A stretch of 43,985 nt of DNA from Nodosilinea sp. FACHB-131 (lineage in GTDB: Bacteria > Cyanobacteriota > Cyanobacteriia > Phormidesmidales > Phormidesmidaceae): NCBI RefSeq assembly GCF_014695395.1, contig NZ_JACJOF010000020.1:1-43985 (forward strand), in the 5' to 3' direction. The notes under the pieces were generated by a model. It had not been told where the DNA came from, searched no databases, and was given only the letters and a program-made list of their open reading frames with translations. The first letter of the stretch is position 1, and each line of letters begins with the position of its first letter. The position numbers and the translations under genes were made by a program. This document shows positions 25,390 to 33,788 of the stretch, piece by piece.

Positions 25390-25616
25390 TAGGCGTAAAA
25401 GTGGCTTTTGTGCAGCACGGTTTCGCCGTGGTCGGGCACCCAGGCAACCCAGGTATCGGGCGACTCCTGGCATAGCAGCTTGGCCTCGTCAGCGGCATAG
25501 GCACTGAGCGGCTCGGCCAGCTTGACCCAGGTGTCGCGGGTGTATGTAATATGACAAACAGGCTGCCAGCCAGCAGCGGGCTTGCGGTCAGTTTGAGAAT
25601 GTACTTGCGGGATCAT
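25389..25616 (-). CDS. Small protein of unknown function, coupled to the next gene
   Basis: 75 residues from ATG 25616 (MIPQVHSQTDRKPAAGWQPV), ending HGETVLHKSHFYA. GAGG lies seven bases upstream of this ATG; the frame is open further to 25700 but without support. The body contains a DTWVKLAEPLSAYAADEAKL stretch and repeated Trp-Val pairs suggesting a small beta/alpha domain. I do not recognise it. The TAATG overlap with the following gene suggests the two products act together. Confidence 0.55.
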   Translation of the reverse strand: MIPQVHSQTDRKPAAGWQPVCHITYTRDTWVKLAEPLSAYAADEAKLLCQESPDTWVAWVPDHGETVLHKSHFYA

Positions 25617-25917
25617 GAGGTCGCCTCTGAGGGGTTGATGCGGCGACAGACCGATCTTGGTACAAAGGAAGTTTGTGCGAACAAGAAGTAGGTCAGTCAT
25701 GCATTTCTGTATTCATTTTTACAAAACGCCAGAGAAAATGGAACGACCATGCGAGATAAATTCACAAACCCTGACTTAACGACCTCCGGTTTGCTTATCT
25801 GTAAAGAGTTGGATCAACGGCGCTGAGCGATCGGCTCACCACGAGTAACTGGGAAGAGCGTGGCAGTATTTCTACCGAACGGCCACAATTAGCGCCTAGG
25901 CCTGACCAATACCTTAT
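25617..25917. other. Intergenic region between the small gene pair and the CdaR-like regulator
   Basis: About 300 bases, A+T-richer than the genes. It holds the promoter of the minus-strand pair and the 3' flank of the regulator. No clear terminator, repeat or further gene was seen. Confidence 0.4.
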
Positions 25918-27099
25918 TCAAATCCCCTGAAATTCCTGGAGCAGTAGCGCTAGACGAATCTGCACAGCCTCGTCAAACCGACGCGGATCAAGCCCGGTGA
26001 GGGAGGTGATCTTTTCCAGTCGGTAGGTGAGAGTATTGCGGTGAATGCAAAGCCGCTTTGCCGTTGTGATTGGGGCGCAGTTTTCTGAGAAAAAAACTTT
26101 CAGAGTATTGATTAACTCGGGTTCATTGTCTAAAGGACTGAGCAAGTGGAGGGCCAGGTCTACCTTAGTGCGTTCGTCGGCAACACAGGCAAAGGCAGCA
26201 ATACCTAAATCATCCAGACAGTAAACCCGGTTTTGGCCATCAAACTGCCGTCCTAGCCGCAGGGCAACTTGCGCATCTTGGTAGGAGCGCGCCAGGCCTA
26301 GCAAACCGGGATGATAGCGACCAATACCAACGCTGAGGGTGGTGCCCGTTTCTTCTCGCAGCCGCATCAGCAGGGCATCGCCAGCCCGTTTTAGCGCCTC
26401 TAAGTTAGTCCAAGAACAACCTAAGCTGTCGCCATGAGTGGTGTCGTGACCAGCCCAGGGGCTCAGATTTTTGCTGTCGCTAGCTTTAAGCACAGCAAAT
26501 TGGCCACCCCCTAAATCGGCACAAATGGTTTCATCGGGCAGATTGAAGAACGTGACGATGCTATTGATGATGGCCTGGGAGCAACGCTGCTGGTTAGGAT
26601 TAGCTTCATCGATAGCTCGGCTCATCGACAACATGACATCGGTGGCATCTACTAGAATCACGGCTCTGGGGGGAGTCAAATCAATACCCAACAGATTGGC
26701 CTGCTGGAGAGCTATGCCTTCTTCCGTGATGCGGCCCTTGAGCAAGTTCGAAATGACTTGATTTTTATAAACTTGCTGTTGGGGAAAAGTAGCATCAGCT
26801 AGTTGGCTCACCAGCAGATCTAGAAAAGCACGGGCGTGCTTAGGGGAGAGCATTTCACCATCCCCCCCCTGCTCAATTCTGACTTCCCCTACCTGGTCGT
26901 GCACATAGAGTGGCAGACTCAAGTAGCGATCAGACAAGGTTTGATCGCAGTAGCTTTTGCCATCAAAGCGATGGTGCTGATGAAACTGTCGACTGGCCAC
27001 CACGTTTTGGTTTGAGTCGCTAATAAAGACAGCTGTTTGCAGCAGTGACGACAGCTGTTTAGCAACTACATGGGCAACATGTTCGAATGTTTTTGACAC
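25918..27099 (-). CDS. CdaR/PucR-family transcriptional regulator
   Basis: 393 residues from GTG 27099. The N-terminal about 130 residues match the sugar-diacid-recognition layout (VVAKQLSSLLQTAVFISDSN, YLSLPLYVHDQVGEVRIEQ). A central GGDEF-like degenerate domain follows, then the C-terminal HTH_30 domain with ITTAKRLCIHRNTLTYRLEK, the PucR/CdaR DNA-binding signature. Founding members respond to glycerate, glucarate or related acids and activate neighbouring catabolic genes. Here the gene is divergent from the glycosyltransferase/heptose genes beginning at 27650, across about 550 bases, so control of that locus is a reasonable inference. The ligand is unknown. Confidence 0.85.
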   Translation of the reverse strand: MSKTFEHVAHVVAKQLSSLLQTAVFISDSNQNVVASRQFHQHHRFDGKSYCDQTLSDRYLSLPLYVHDQVGEVRIEQGGDGEMLSPKHARAFLDLLVSQLADATFPQQQVYKNQVISNLLKGRITEEGIALQQANLLGIDLTPPRAVILVDATDVMLSMSRAIDEANPNQQRCSQAIINSIVTFFNLPDETICADLGGGQFAVLKASDSKNLSPWAGHDTTHGDSLGCSWTNLEALKRAGDALLMRLREETGTTLSVGIGRYHPGLLGLARSYQDAQVALRLGRQFDGQNRVYCLDDLGIAAFACVADERTKVDLALHLLSPLDNEPELINTLKVFFSENCAPITTAKRLCIHRNTLTYRLEKITSLTGLDPRRFDEAVQIRLALLLQEFQGI

Positions 27100-27649
27100 A
27101 GCTAACGCGATGCGTAGGGTTCCTTAGCGCTCTATCAATCGTATGAAAATTGTTGCTGCGAAAAGGCTTGAGTGCTCAGGCAGTCAAAAATTCAGTTATT
27201 TCTGAAGTGAGAATCTAAACTATAGAACTGGCAATTGCAAGCTCTATTTAGCCAACATTTTTCATCCAACGCTCGATGTTTCTCGCTTCGCAAAGCTGTT
27301 TAGCGATCGCTTCTTTAAAGCTGCTTGCATCTTTAAAGATAGTTAAATAGTTAGTCGTGAACATCGATCAACAGTGTTAGCTTGAACTTGAACCTGATTA
27401 TAAGTAACCATTACAATCGTTTCAAAAGCTTGCTTCAGCATCTATCCAGGGAGGGATTTGAGGAGATTGATAAACGTATATACGCCCTAACGCATAGGGA
27501 ATTGAAGATAGCTAAAACTGCTTTGCCGATCGACTGTGCAAGTGCACAAAATGCTTAGCCTAAATATCAGAATTGTTTTGTCAAATGTCCAATGCGGTGA
27601 TATTTGAACATCTTTAACATAACTTCCATAGTTGTTAAGAGATCGGCGC
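27100..27649. promoter_or_regulatory. Long A+T-rich divergent control region of the sugar locus
   Basis: 550 bases between the divergent regulator and the first GT9 gene, clearly A+T-richer than the surroundings and without a convincing gene. It contains a palindrome CGTATATACG (27475-27484) and short direct repeats (TTGAAC TTGAAC, near 27382-27393). These could be operator sites, but nothing in the sequence proves it. No terminator was seen. Confidence 0.4.
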
Positions 27650-28717
27650 ATGACCTGTCGCCTCCCCATACCGCTGACTGCTCACATTTTAGTTGTGCGT
27701 TCTCTACCCGGCCTGGGAGATCTACTTTGTGCTGTGCCGGCACTGCGATCGCTGCGGGCGGCCTGTCCGTTTGCCAAAATCACCTGGCTGGGGTTACCCG
27801 GCACGGAGTGGTTCAGCCAGCGCTTTGACCATTTGATCGATCAGTGGCTGCCGTTTCCAGGTTTTCCTGGCATTCCTGAGGGCTGGCAGAGCCCCCAAAA
27901 GACAATCGAATTTTTGGAGCAGATCCAGCGCCAACGCTACGATTTGGTGCTGCAACTCCACGGCGATGGCAGCTCGATTAATCCTTTTCTCGTACTGCTG
28001 GGGGGAAGACAACAGGCAGGATTTTATTTACCAGGTCAATTTTGTCCTGATCCCCGCTACTTTTTGCCCTATCCCCAGCGGGGATCAGAGGTCGAACGGC
28101 TGCTGCGGCTGACGGAGTTTTTGGGCCTGCCGAAGCAGCAGCCGGAACTGGAATTTCCGCTGACAGCGGATGAGTATGAGGCGGGTCTACAGCTACTAAG
28201 CTCCCACGACCTGTCCCCCGGCCAATACATCTGCCTGCATCCGGGGGCAAACAGCGCGGATCGCCGCTGGTCAATTGACGGGTTCACTCAGGTTGCTCAA
28301 TCGCTCGCCAACCAGGGTTACCACGTTGTGCTGACGGGCACTGACGCAGAGCGGGAGTTAACTACCCAGATCTGTGCCGCTGTGGGGGCTGGGTCGCTTA
28401 ATTTGGCTGGCTGTACAGCCCTTGGGGAGCTGGCGGTGCTGTTGCAGCAAGCGGCGCTACTGATTTGCAACGACACCGGCATTTCACACCTGGGAGCCGC
28501 GCTCAAGGTGCCGAGTGTGGTGGTGTTTAGCAACTCAGAGGTAGAGCGCTGGGCTCCCGGCGATCGCGTTTCGGCTCAGGCTTCTGACCAGGGCCGCCAC
28601 CGCATCGTTGACAGTCGCCAAACCGGAGCAGCTACCGCTTGGGCGGTGCTGGCTCAGGCGCGATCGCTCCTAAATGCTCAGCCTCAACCCCTACCACAGG
28701 TGTGCTATGCCCGCTAA
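27650..28717 (+). CDS. GT9 family glycosyltransferase (heptosyltransferase-like)
   Basis: 355 residues from ATG 27650 (a TTG six codons earlier is open). The GT-B fold of ADP-heptose:LPS heptosyltransferases is clear. The N-terminal domain starts ILVVRSLPGLGDLLCAVPAL, and the C-terminal donor domain has ICLHPGANSADRRWSIDGF, VVLTGTDAE and LICNDTGISHLGAAL, with Asp-Thr-Gly at the nucleotide-sugar site. Family members move heptose from an ADP-activated donor to a growing glycan. It is the first gene of a same-strand series that also encodes ADP-heptose synthesis enzymes. Its last 11 bases overlap the next gene. Confidence 0.88.
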   Translation: MTCRLPIPLTAHILVVRSLPGLGDLLCAVPALRSLRAACPFAKITWLGLPGTEWFSQRFDHLIDQWLPFPGFPGIPEGWQSPQKTIEFLEQIQRQRYDLVLQLHGDGSSINPFLVLLGGRQQAGFYLPGQFCPDPRYFLPYPQRGSEVERLLRLTEFLGLPKQQPELEFPLTADEYEAGLQLLSSHDLSPGQYICLHPGANSADRRWSIDGFTQVAQSLANQGYHVVLTGTDAERELTTQICAAVGAGSLNLAGCTALGELAVLLQQAALLICNDTGISHLGAALKVPSVVVFSNSEVERWAPGDRVSAQASDQGRHRIVDSRQTGAATAWAVLAQARSLLNAQPQPLPQVCYAR

Positions 28718-29123
28718 AACAACCGCTAAACAGTCAAAAGTACTGATTTTTAACCTACGCGGGGGCAGTCCGCCACCGGAGCTGAAGCTCGCGTTTCCAG
28801 AGGCCAAGCTGACGGTGGTTGACTCTGGCCAAATCGTGAGCTGGTTGAGTGCCGATGAGGCGACGTTAGTGGACTGGCAACAGGCCATTGGCTGGCTGCG
28901 CCAGGGTGGGTTTGACGCAGCTGTCATTCTTACGGCACCAGGGAAGTCTCCTTACACCCTCGGCTACCTCTGCTACCTGGCAGGCATTCCCATTCGCATC
29001 GGCCAGTCTAGCGAGTTTGGTGGGCAGGTGCTGAGCCTCTGCGCGCCGCCAGACCAAGACGGCGATGCTCTGGCAGCACTGCTGAGGGGAAGCGGGCGAT
29101 CGCTCGCTTCGGCCCCTCGCTAA
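28707..29123 (+). CDS. Half-length GT9-like protein (acceptor-side domain only)
   Basis: 138 residues from ATG 28707, overlapping the previous stop. The segment FDAAVILTAPGKSPYTLGYL followed by CYLAGIPIRIGQSSEFGGQ aligns by eye with the N-terminal domain of the GT9 proteins in the same locus (FDGAIIFTSFKQSPHPAALI … AGIPLRLGASQE). The Gly-rich start of GT9 is replaced by a divergent KVLIFNLRGGSPPPELKLAF, and the whole C-terminal donor domain is absent. It is too short for catalysis alone. It could be a remnant, or a non-catalytic partner of a neighbouring GT9 or of the next gene. The frame is intact and tightly packed, arguing for expression. Confidence 0.65.
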   Translation: MPAKTTAKQSKVLIFNLRGGSPPPELKLAFPEAKLTVVDSGQIVSWLSADEATLVDWQQAIGWLRQGGFDAAVILTAPGKSPYTLGYLCYLAGIPIRIGQSSEFGGQVLSLCAPPDQDGDALAALLRGSGRSLASAPR

Positions 29124-29149
29124 TCTCCATAGCAAAAAAGTTTCCCTCC

Positions 29150-30136
29150 ATGCGACGACTTCGAATTCTCACCTGGCACGTGCACGGCAGCTATCTTTAC
29201 TACCTGACCCAGGCTCCCCACGATTTTTACTTGCCCACCAAACCGGGCTTTCCGGAGGGCTATGGCGGACGGCTGCCAGGGTTTGACTGGGGCAGCAACG
29301 TCCACGACATTGCGGCGGAAGCGGTGCGGCATCAAGAGTTTGACTGCATTTTGTTTCAGTCGACCCGCAACTACCAAGAGGACCAGTACGAGTTGCTGAG
29401 CCCAGAGCAACGGCAGCTGCCGCAGCTGTTTTTGGAGCATGACCCGCCCCGGCAGCAGCCTACGGACACTCGCCATGTGGTGGACGACGCCCATCTGCTG
29501 CTGGTGCATGTGACGGCCTTCAACCAGCTGATGTGGGACTGTGGCTCTACCCCAACCCGAGTAATTGAACATGGCGTGATGGTGCCTGAGGGTGTGCGCT
29601 ATTCGGGCGAGATTCCGAAGGGCATTGTGGTAGTGAACGGGCTGCGATCGCGCGGTCGCCGGTTGGGGGCCGATGTGTTTGAGCAGGTGCGCCAGCAGGT
29701 GCCCCTCGACCTAGTCGGTATGGATGCTGAGAGCCTGGGCGGCCTGGGCGAAGTTGACCATACCGCACTGCCGGAGCTGGTGGCTCGCTATCGATTTTTC
29801 TTTCATCCAATTCGCTACACCAGTTTAGGGCTGGCGGTATGCGAGGCCATGTGCCTGGGAGTTCCCGTGGTAGGGCTAGCCACCACGGAGCTGGCCACGG
29901 TGGTTGAGAACGACGTTTCGGGCTACATCGACACCAACCCGGCAGCCCTGGTGCCCCGGATGCAGCAGCTGATCGATGACCCAGCCCTGGCCCAGCGCTT
30001 GAGCCAGGGAGCCCAGCGGGCAGGCATGGCTCGGTTCAATATGCCGCGATTTGTGCAGGACTGGAATGCTGCTTTTGCTGAAGCGCTAGAGCTGGGCCGC
30101 GATCGCCAAAATCGCCGCGCCCCAGCTCTAATCTAG
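29150..30136 (+). CDS. GT4-like glycosyltransferase (GT-B fold)
   Basis: 328 residues starting MRRLRILTWHVHGSYLYYLT. The C-terminal domain shows RYRFFFHPIRYTSLGLAVCE followed by AMCLGVPVVGL, matching the E-x7-E-type donor motif region of family 4 glycosyltransferases, although the first Glu position here reads TSLG. The N-terminal domain (DFDCILFQSTRNYQED-like, LFLEHDPPRQ) is unusual and I know no precise specificity. It starts 26 bases after the half-GT9 gene and is probably in the same operon. Confidence 0.78.
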   Translation: MRRLRILTWHVHGSYLYYLTQAPHDFYLPTKPGFPEGYGGRLPGFDWGSNVHDIAAEAVRHQEFDCILFQSTRNYQEDQYELLSPEQRQLPQLFLEHDPPRQQPTDTRHVVDDAHLLLVHVTAFNQLMWDCGSTPTRVIEHGVMVPEGVRYSGEIPKGIVVVNGLRSRGRRLGADVFEQVRQQVPLDLVGMDAESLGGLGEVDHTALPELVARYRFFFHPIRYTSLGLAVCEAMCLGVPVVGLATTELATVVENDVSGYIDTNPAALVPRMQQLIDDPALAQRLSQGAQRAGMARFNMPRFVQDWNAAFAEALELGRDRQNRRAPALI

Positions 30137-30203
30137 CCCCCACAGGCTGGATAAACGACGTGGAACCCAATAACAGAAACCGCTCTACCTCTGTATGGCG
30201 ACA

Positions 30204-30225
30204 GGTGGGCATTGCCCACCCTACG
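30204..30225. repeat. Dispersed palindromic repeat GGTGGGCATTGCCCACC, copy 1
   Basis: GGTGGGC AT TGCCCACC followed by CTACG. A near-identical copy is at 37925-37946. It lies in the 139-base gap before the GT4-GmhA fusion, followed by heptads AAACCCAAACCCTAAACCC. Confidence 0.75.
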
Positions 30226-30275
30226 TCTTGCTTAAACCCAAACCCTAAACCCTTCACCCCCCATCCTCAAACCCC

Positions 30276-32222
30276 ATGACCAAGCGGATTGCCATCATCA
30301 GTGAACATGCCTCGCCCCTGGGCAGCTTTGGCGGCACCGACAGCGGCGGGCAGAATGTCTACGTGGGCCAGACGGCAAAACAGCTAGCGGCCCTAGGCTA
30401 TCAGGTGGATGTCTTTACCCGCCGCGATGCCAAGGCCCTGCCGGAGCTGATGCTGTGGCACAACGGCATTCGCATTGTCCATGTGCCAGCGGGGCCGCCG
30501 GAGCCGGTGCCCAAGGAGGACCTGCTGCCCCACATGGGGAGTTTTACCCGCTACGTGCTAGCCTTTGCCCGGCGACAGCAGCGGCAGAACGAGGGCTACC
30601 ACCTGATCCACGCCAATTTTTGGATGTCGGCCCTGGTGGCCAGCCAGGTGAAGCAGCACCTGGGGATTCCTTTTGTGGTTACTTTTCACGCCCTGGGTAA
30701 GGTGCGACGGCAGCACCAGGGTCAGGCTGATCGGTTTCCCGACGAGCGCTTTGCCGTTGAGGATCAGGTGGTGGAAACAGCAGACGGCATTATTGCCGAA
30801 TGCCCCCAGGATCGGGACGACCTGATTCAGCTCTACGGAGCTAAGGCCGACAAGATTCATATCGTGCCCTGCGGCGTAGATTTACGTGAGTTCTGGCCGA
30901 TCCCCAAAGCTCAGGCGCGGGCGACGCTGGGGTTACCGATGCAGGAGCGGGTGGTGCTCCAGCTGGGCCGCATGGTGCCGCGCAAGGGGGTCGATACGGT
31001 GATTCGGGCGATCGCCATGCTGGCCCAGCAAGATCTACCCACGCGGCTGGTGGTGGTAGGCGGCGAGTCGCCGCTGCCCGACCCCGAAAAAACGCCGGAG
31101 ATCGGGCGGCTACAGGCGCTGACGGCAAAGCTGGGTTTACAGGATCGCGTCACCTTTGTGGGCCAGCGGGAGCGGGAGGTGCTGAAGTATTTCTACAGCG
31201 CCGCCGATCTGTTTGTGACGACTCCCTGGTACGAGCCCTTTGGCATCACCCCCCTGGAGGCGATGGCCTGCGGCACGCCGGTGATTGGCTCCAACGTGGG
31301 GGGGATTAAGTTCACCGTGCGGGATGGGGAGACGGGGTATTTGGTGTCGCCCAAGGCGGCGGGGGAGCTGTGCGATCGCATGGCCTTTCTCTACCGGCAT
31401 CCCGACATTCTCAACCTGTTTGGGCGTCAGGCCCTGCGTCATGTCACCCGCCAGTTTACCTGGCCCAAGGTGGCCAGCGCCCTGGCCTCGATCTACGAGT
31501 CGGTCTTAGCTCAAACCGCTGCCTCAGACTTAGTAGACACCACCGAGGCCGACCTGGCCCAAATGGAAGCCCGCTTTGACGCCGCTATTTTGGCCCTACG
31601 CCAGTCGCGCCGCTTGCTCAGCGGCGACATTCTGGCGGTGTCGCGCCGGCTGAGCCAGTGCTTTAGCCGCGGGGGTAAAGTGCTGGTGTGCGGCAACGGG
31701 GGCAGCGCCGCCGACGCCCAGCACTTTGCCGCCGAGTTGGTAGGCCGCTTTCAGTGTCAGCAGCGGGCTGGGCTACCGGTCATGGCTCTGACTGCTGATA
31801 CCGCTCTGCTCACTGCCTGGGCCAACGACGTCGGCTATAACGACATCTTTGCCCGCCAGGTGTCCACCTTTGCCCAGCCCGAAGACGTGCTGGTGGTAAT
31901 CAGCACCAGCGGCCGATCCCGCAACCTGATCGAGGCGGTGGCGGCGGCTAAAACCCGCAACGTCCACTGTATTGGGCTGCTGGGCGGCAGCGGCGGCGAC
32001 CTGCTGCCCCTGGTGGATGAGGCGATCTGCGTCCCCAGCCCCGACCCCCAGCGCATTCAGGAGGTGCAAATTTTAACCCTGCACCTGATCTGCGAGTGGA
32101 TCGAGGACGATTTACAGCGATCGGACCGTCCTGTGCAGCGATCGCTGGCGACTGTCACGCCGGCCAAGGCGCTCGAGACCCCTCGACCCACCGCTTCGGT
32201 ATCGGCTAGCCAGAGTGGTTGA
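30276..32222 (+). CDS. Fusion of a GT4 glycosyltransferase with a GmhA-type phosphoheptose isomerase (SIS domain)
   Basis: 648 residues. Residues 1 to about 415 are a GT4 enzyme of the sucrose-phosphate-synthase-like branch: GSFGGTDSGGQNVYVGQTAK at the start, LGRMVPRKGVDTVIRAI mid-way, and the donor motif EPFGITPLEAMACGTPVIGS. From about 425 a complete SIS domain follows, with CGNGGSAADAQHFAAELVGR (from 472), VVISTSGRSRN and a C-terminal VQILTLHLICEWIE. This is the pattern of GmhA, which converts sedoheptulose-7-phosphate to glycero-manno-heptose-7-phosphate, the first step to ADP-heptose. gmhB and hldE follow, supporting that role. GmhA is normally a separate protein of about 190 residues. 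The last about 25 residues are disordered. Confidence 0.9.
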   Translation: MTKRIAIISEHASPLGSFGGTDSGGQNVYVGQTAKQLAALGYQVDVFTRRDAKALPELMLWHNGIRIVHVPAGPPEPVPKEDLLPHMGSFTRYVLAFARRQQRQNEGYHLIHANFWMSALVASQVKQHLGIPFVVTFHALGKVRRQHQGQADRFPDERFAVEDQVVETADGIIAECPQDRDDLIQLYGAKADKIHIVPCGVDLREFWPIPKAQARATLGLPMQERVVLQLGRMVPRKGVDTVIRAIAMLAQQDLPTRLVVVGGESPLPDPEKTPEIGRLQALTAKLGLQDRVTFVGQREREVLKYFYSAADLFVTTPWYEPFGITPLEAMACGTPVIGSNVGGIKFTVRDGETGYLVSPKAAGELCDRMAFLYRHPDILNLFGRQALRHVTRQFTWPKVASALASIYESVLAQTAASDLVDTTEADLAQMEARFDAAILALRQSRRLLSGDILAVSRRLSQCFSRGGKVLVCGNGGSAADAQHFAAELVGRFQCQQRAGLPVMALTADTALLTAWANDVGYNDIFARQVSTFAQPEDVLVVISTSGRSRNLIEAVAAAKTRNVHCIGLLGGSGGDLLPLVDEAICVPSPDPQRIQEVQILTLHLICEWIEDDLQRSDRPVQRSLATVTPAKALETPRPTASVSASQSG

Positions 32223-32272
32223 AACTGTCAACCCACTCTTTTCCAAAAACCATTTTCTAATTAGGAACCAGC

Positions 32273-33028
32273 ATGCAAACCCTAACCAAAACAGCTAATT
32301 CCACTCCCTCTCTAGACGGCAAAGTCGCCATTGTCACTGGCGGGGCTCGGGGCTTGGGGGCAGCCACCTGTCACTGCCTGGCCGCTGCCGGACTGAACGT
32401 AGTCGTCGCTGACCTGCGCCACGAACTGGCCACCGAACTTGTCCAGGAGATTGAATCGGCCAGCGGTAGCGCCATGGCCCTCAACCTGGATGTCACCAGC
32501 CCCGCTAGCGCCGCTGCCCTGCTCGATCAGGTGCTCGATCGCTACGGCCGCATCGATGTGCTGATTAACAACGCTGGCATTGACGTCACTGAATCAGTTG
32601 AAGACCTGACCCACGACCAGTGGCAGCAGGTGATCAACGTCAACCTCAACGGCCCGTTTTATATGTCTAAAGCCGTCTTCCCTGAGATGCGCCAGAATGG
32701 CGGCGGTCACATCATTAACATTGTCTCCACCGCCGCCAAACGGGCCTGGGCCAACGCCTCCGCCTACCACGCCAGCAAGTGGGGCCTGCTGGGTTTCTCC
32801 CAAGCCCTGCACGTGGAAGGGCGACCCCACAATATCAAAGTCACCTCCCTGATTGCGGGCGGCATGCGCACCCCGTTCTTGCTCGATCGCTTCCCCGACA
32901 TTGACCAAACCACCCTGCAAGACCCCGCCAACGTAGCTGAGACCATTCGCTACCTGCTGACGCAGCCCCCCGGCACGGTGATCTCAGAGATGATGGTGCT
33001 GCCGATGAAGGAGACGTCTTGGCCGTAG
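32273..33028 (+). CDS. Short-chain dehydrogenase/reductase (SDR)
   Basis: 251 residues. A classical SDR: Rossmann motif TGGARGLG near residue 22, NNAG (VLINNAGID) and catalytic YHASK, with a Ser upstream (IVSTAAKRAW). It is cytoplasmic and NAD(P)-dependent. It is not of the extended HldD epimerase type, so it should not be read as the missing ADP-heptose epimerase. It lies between the GmhA fusion and gmhB, so a sugar or sugar-nucleotide oxidoreduction is likely but the substrate is unknown. A ribosome site AGGAA precedes ATG 32273. Confidence 0.88.
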   Translation: MQTLTKTANSTPSLDGKVAIVTGGARGLGAATCHCLAAAGLNVVVADLRHELATELVQEIESASGSAMALNLDVTSPASAAALLDQVLDRYGRIDVLINNAGIDVTESVEDLTHDQWQQVINVNLNGPFYMSKAVFPEMRQNGGGHIINIVSTAAKRAWANASAYHASKWGLLGFSQALHVEGRPHNIKVTSLIAGGMRTPFLLDRFPDIDQTTLQDPANVAETIRYLLTQPPGTVISEMMVLPMKETSWP

Positions 33029-33035
33029 GGGATTA

Positions 33036-33203
33036 GGAGAGTGGATGGGTAGGAGGGTAGGAGGGTGGATGGGTGAGTGCTGTTTAGATGCCATCTATCT
33101 CCTGCTCACTTACTCCCCCACTCCCTACTCATCCACTCATCCACTCATCCACCCGCCTACCCTCCCACTCATCCACCCTCCCACCTATCCACTCCCCCAC
33201 TCC
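33036..33203. repeat. G-rich/C-rich heptad repeat pair directly before gmhB
   Basis: Left part (33036-33080) consists of GGATGGGT and AGGAGGGT units. After a 30-base spacer the right part (about 33112-33203) has CCACTCAT, CCACCCTC and CCCCCACT units, broadly the inverse complement. The right part runs straight into the gmhB ATG, so no normal ribosome site is visible. Similar units are inside mutS2. Confidence 0.8.
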
Positions 33204-33788
33204 ATGCTCCCCGCAATCTTTCTCGACAAGGACGGCACCCTGATCGAAGACGTGCCCTATAACGTGGACCCGGCGCAGATGCGGCTGTGCGCTGGGGTGG
33301 TGACTGGGGTGCAGCGGCTGCACGAGGCGGGGTTTGCCCTGGTGGTGGTGACCAATCAGTCGGGGGTGGCGCGGGGGTATTTTGCGGAGGCGGCGATCGC
33401 CCCCATGGAGCAACGCTTGCGCCAGCTGCTGGGGGTGCCGATCGCGGGGTTTTACTACTGCCCCCACCATCCCCAGGGCAGTGTGGCGGGCTATGGGGTG
33501 AGCTGTCGCTGTCGCAAGCCCGAGCCGGGCATGCTGTTGCAGGCCCAGGCCGACCTGGGGCTTGATCTGGGCCGCTCCTGGATGGTGGGCGACATTCTCA
33601 ACGATGTGGAAGCGGGGCATCGGGCCGGGTGCCGCACCGTTTTAATTGTCAACGGCAACGAGACCGAGTGGATATTGACGCCGGGGCGAGTGCCCCACCA
33701 AACGGCCCTGACGTTTGATCAAGCTGCCGACCTCATTCTTCAGCAGAGCTATGCCTACTCCAGATACCCAGACCCAGTGTTTTCTTAG
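33204..33788 (+). CDS. gmhB: D-glycero-D-manno-heptose-1,7-bisphosphate 7-phosphatase
   Basis: 194 residues from ATG 33204, a HAD-IIIA phosphatase. It has the nucleophile loop FLDKDGTLIED, VVVTNQSGVARGYF, the zinc-binding set CPHHPQG … CRCRKPEPGM typical of GmhB/HisB-N, and MVGDILNDVEAG. It removes the 7-phosphate from heptose-1,7-bisphosphate, between the two reactions of HldE. The frame is open upstream to 33045, but that part is repeat DNA (PLIHPPTLP-like) and is not expected in the protein. The 3' end overlaps hldE by 38 bases. Confidence 0.93.
   Translation: MLPAIFLDKDGTLIEDVPYNVDPAQMRLCAGVVTGVQRLHEAGFALVVVTNQSGVARGYFAEAAIAPMEQRLRQLLGVPIAGFYYCPHHPQGSVAGYGVSCRCRKPEPGMLLQAQADLGLDLGRSWMVGDILNDVEAGHRAGCRTVLIVNGNETEWILTPGRVPHQTALTFDQAADLILQQSYAYSRYPDPVFS

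Noticed and set aside
32273..33028. SDR as the missing ADP-heptose 6-epimerase HldD
   Set aside because: Its length (251) and TGGARGLG/YHASK motifs are those of classical SDRs, not the extended epimerase type.
33045..33203. N-terminal extension of gmhB with repeated HPP/THP residues
   Set aside because: It is translation of heptad repeat DNA; the HAD domain and homology start at 33204.
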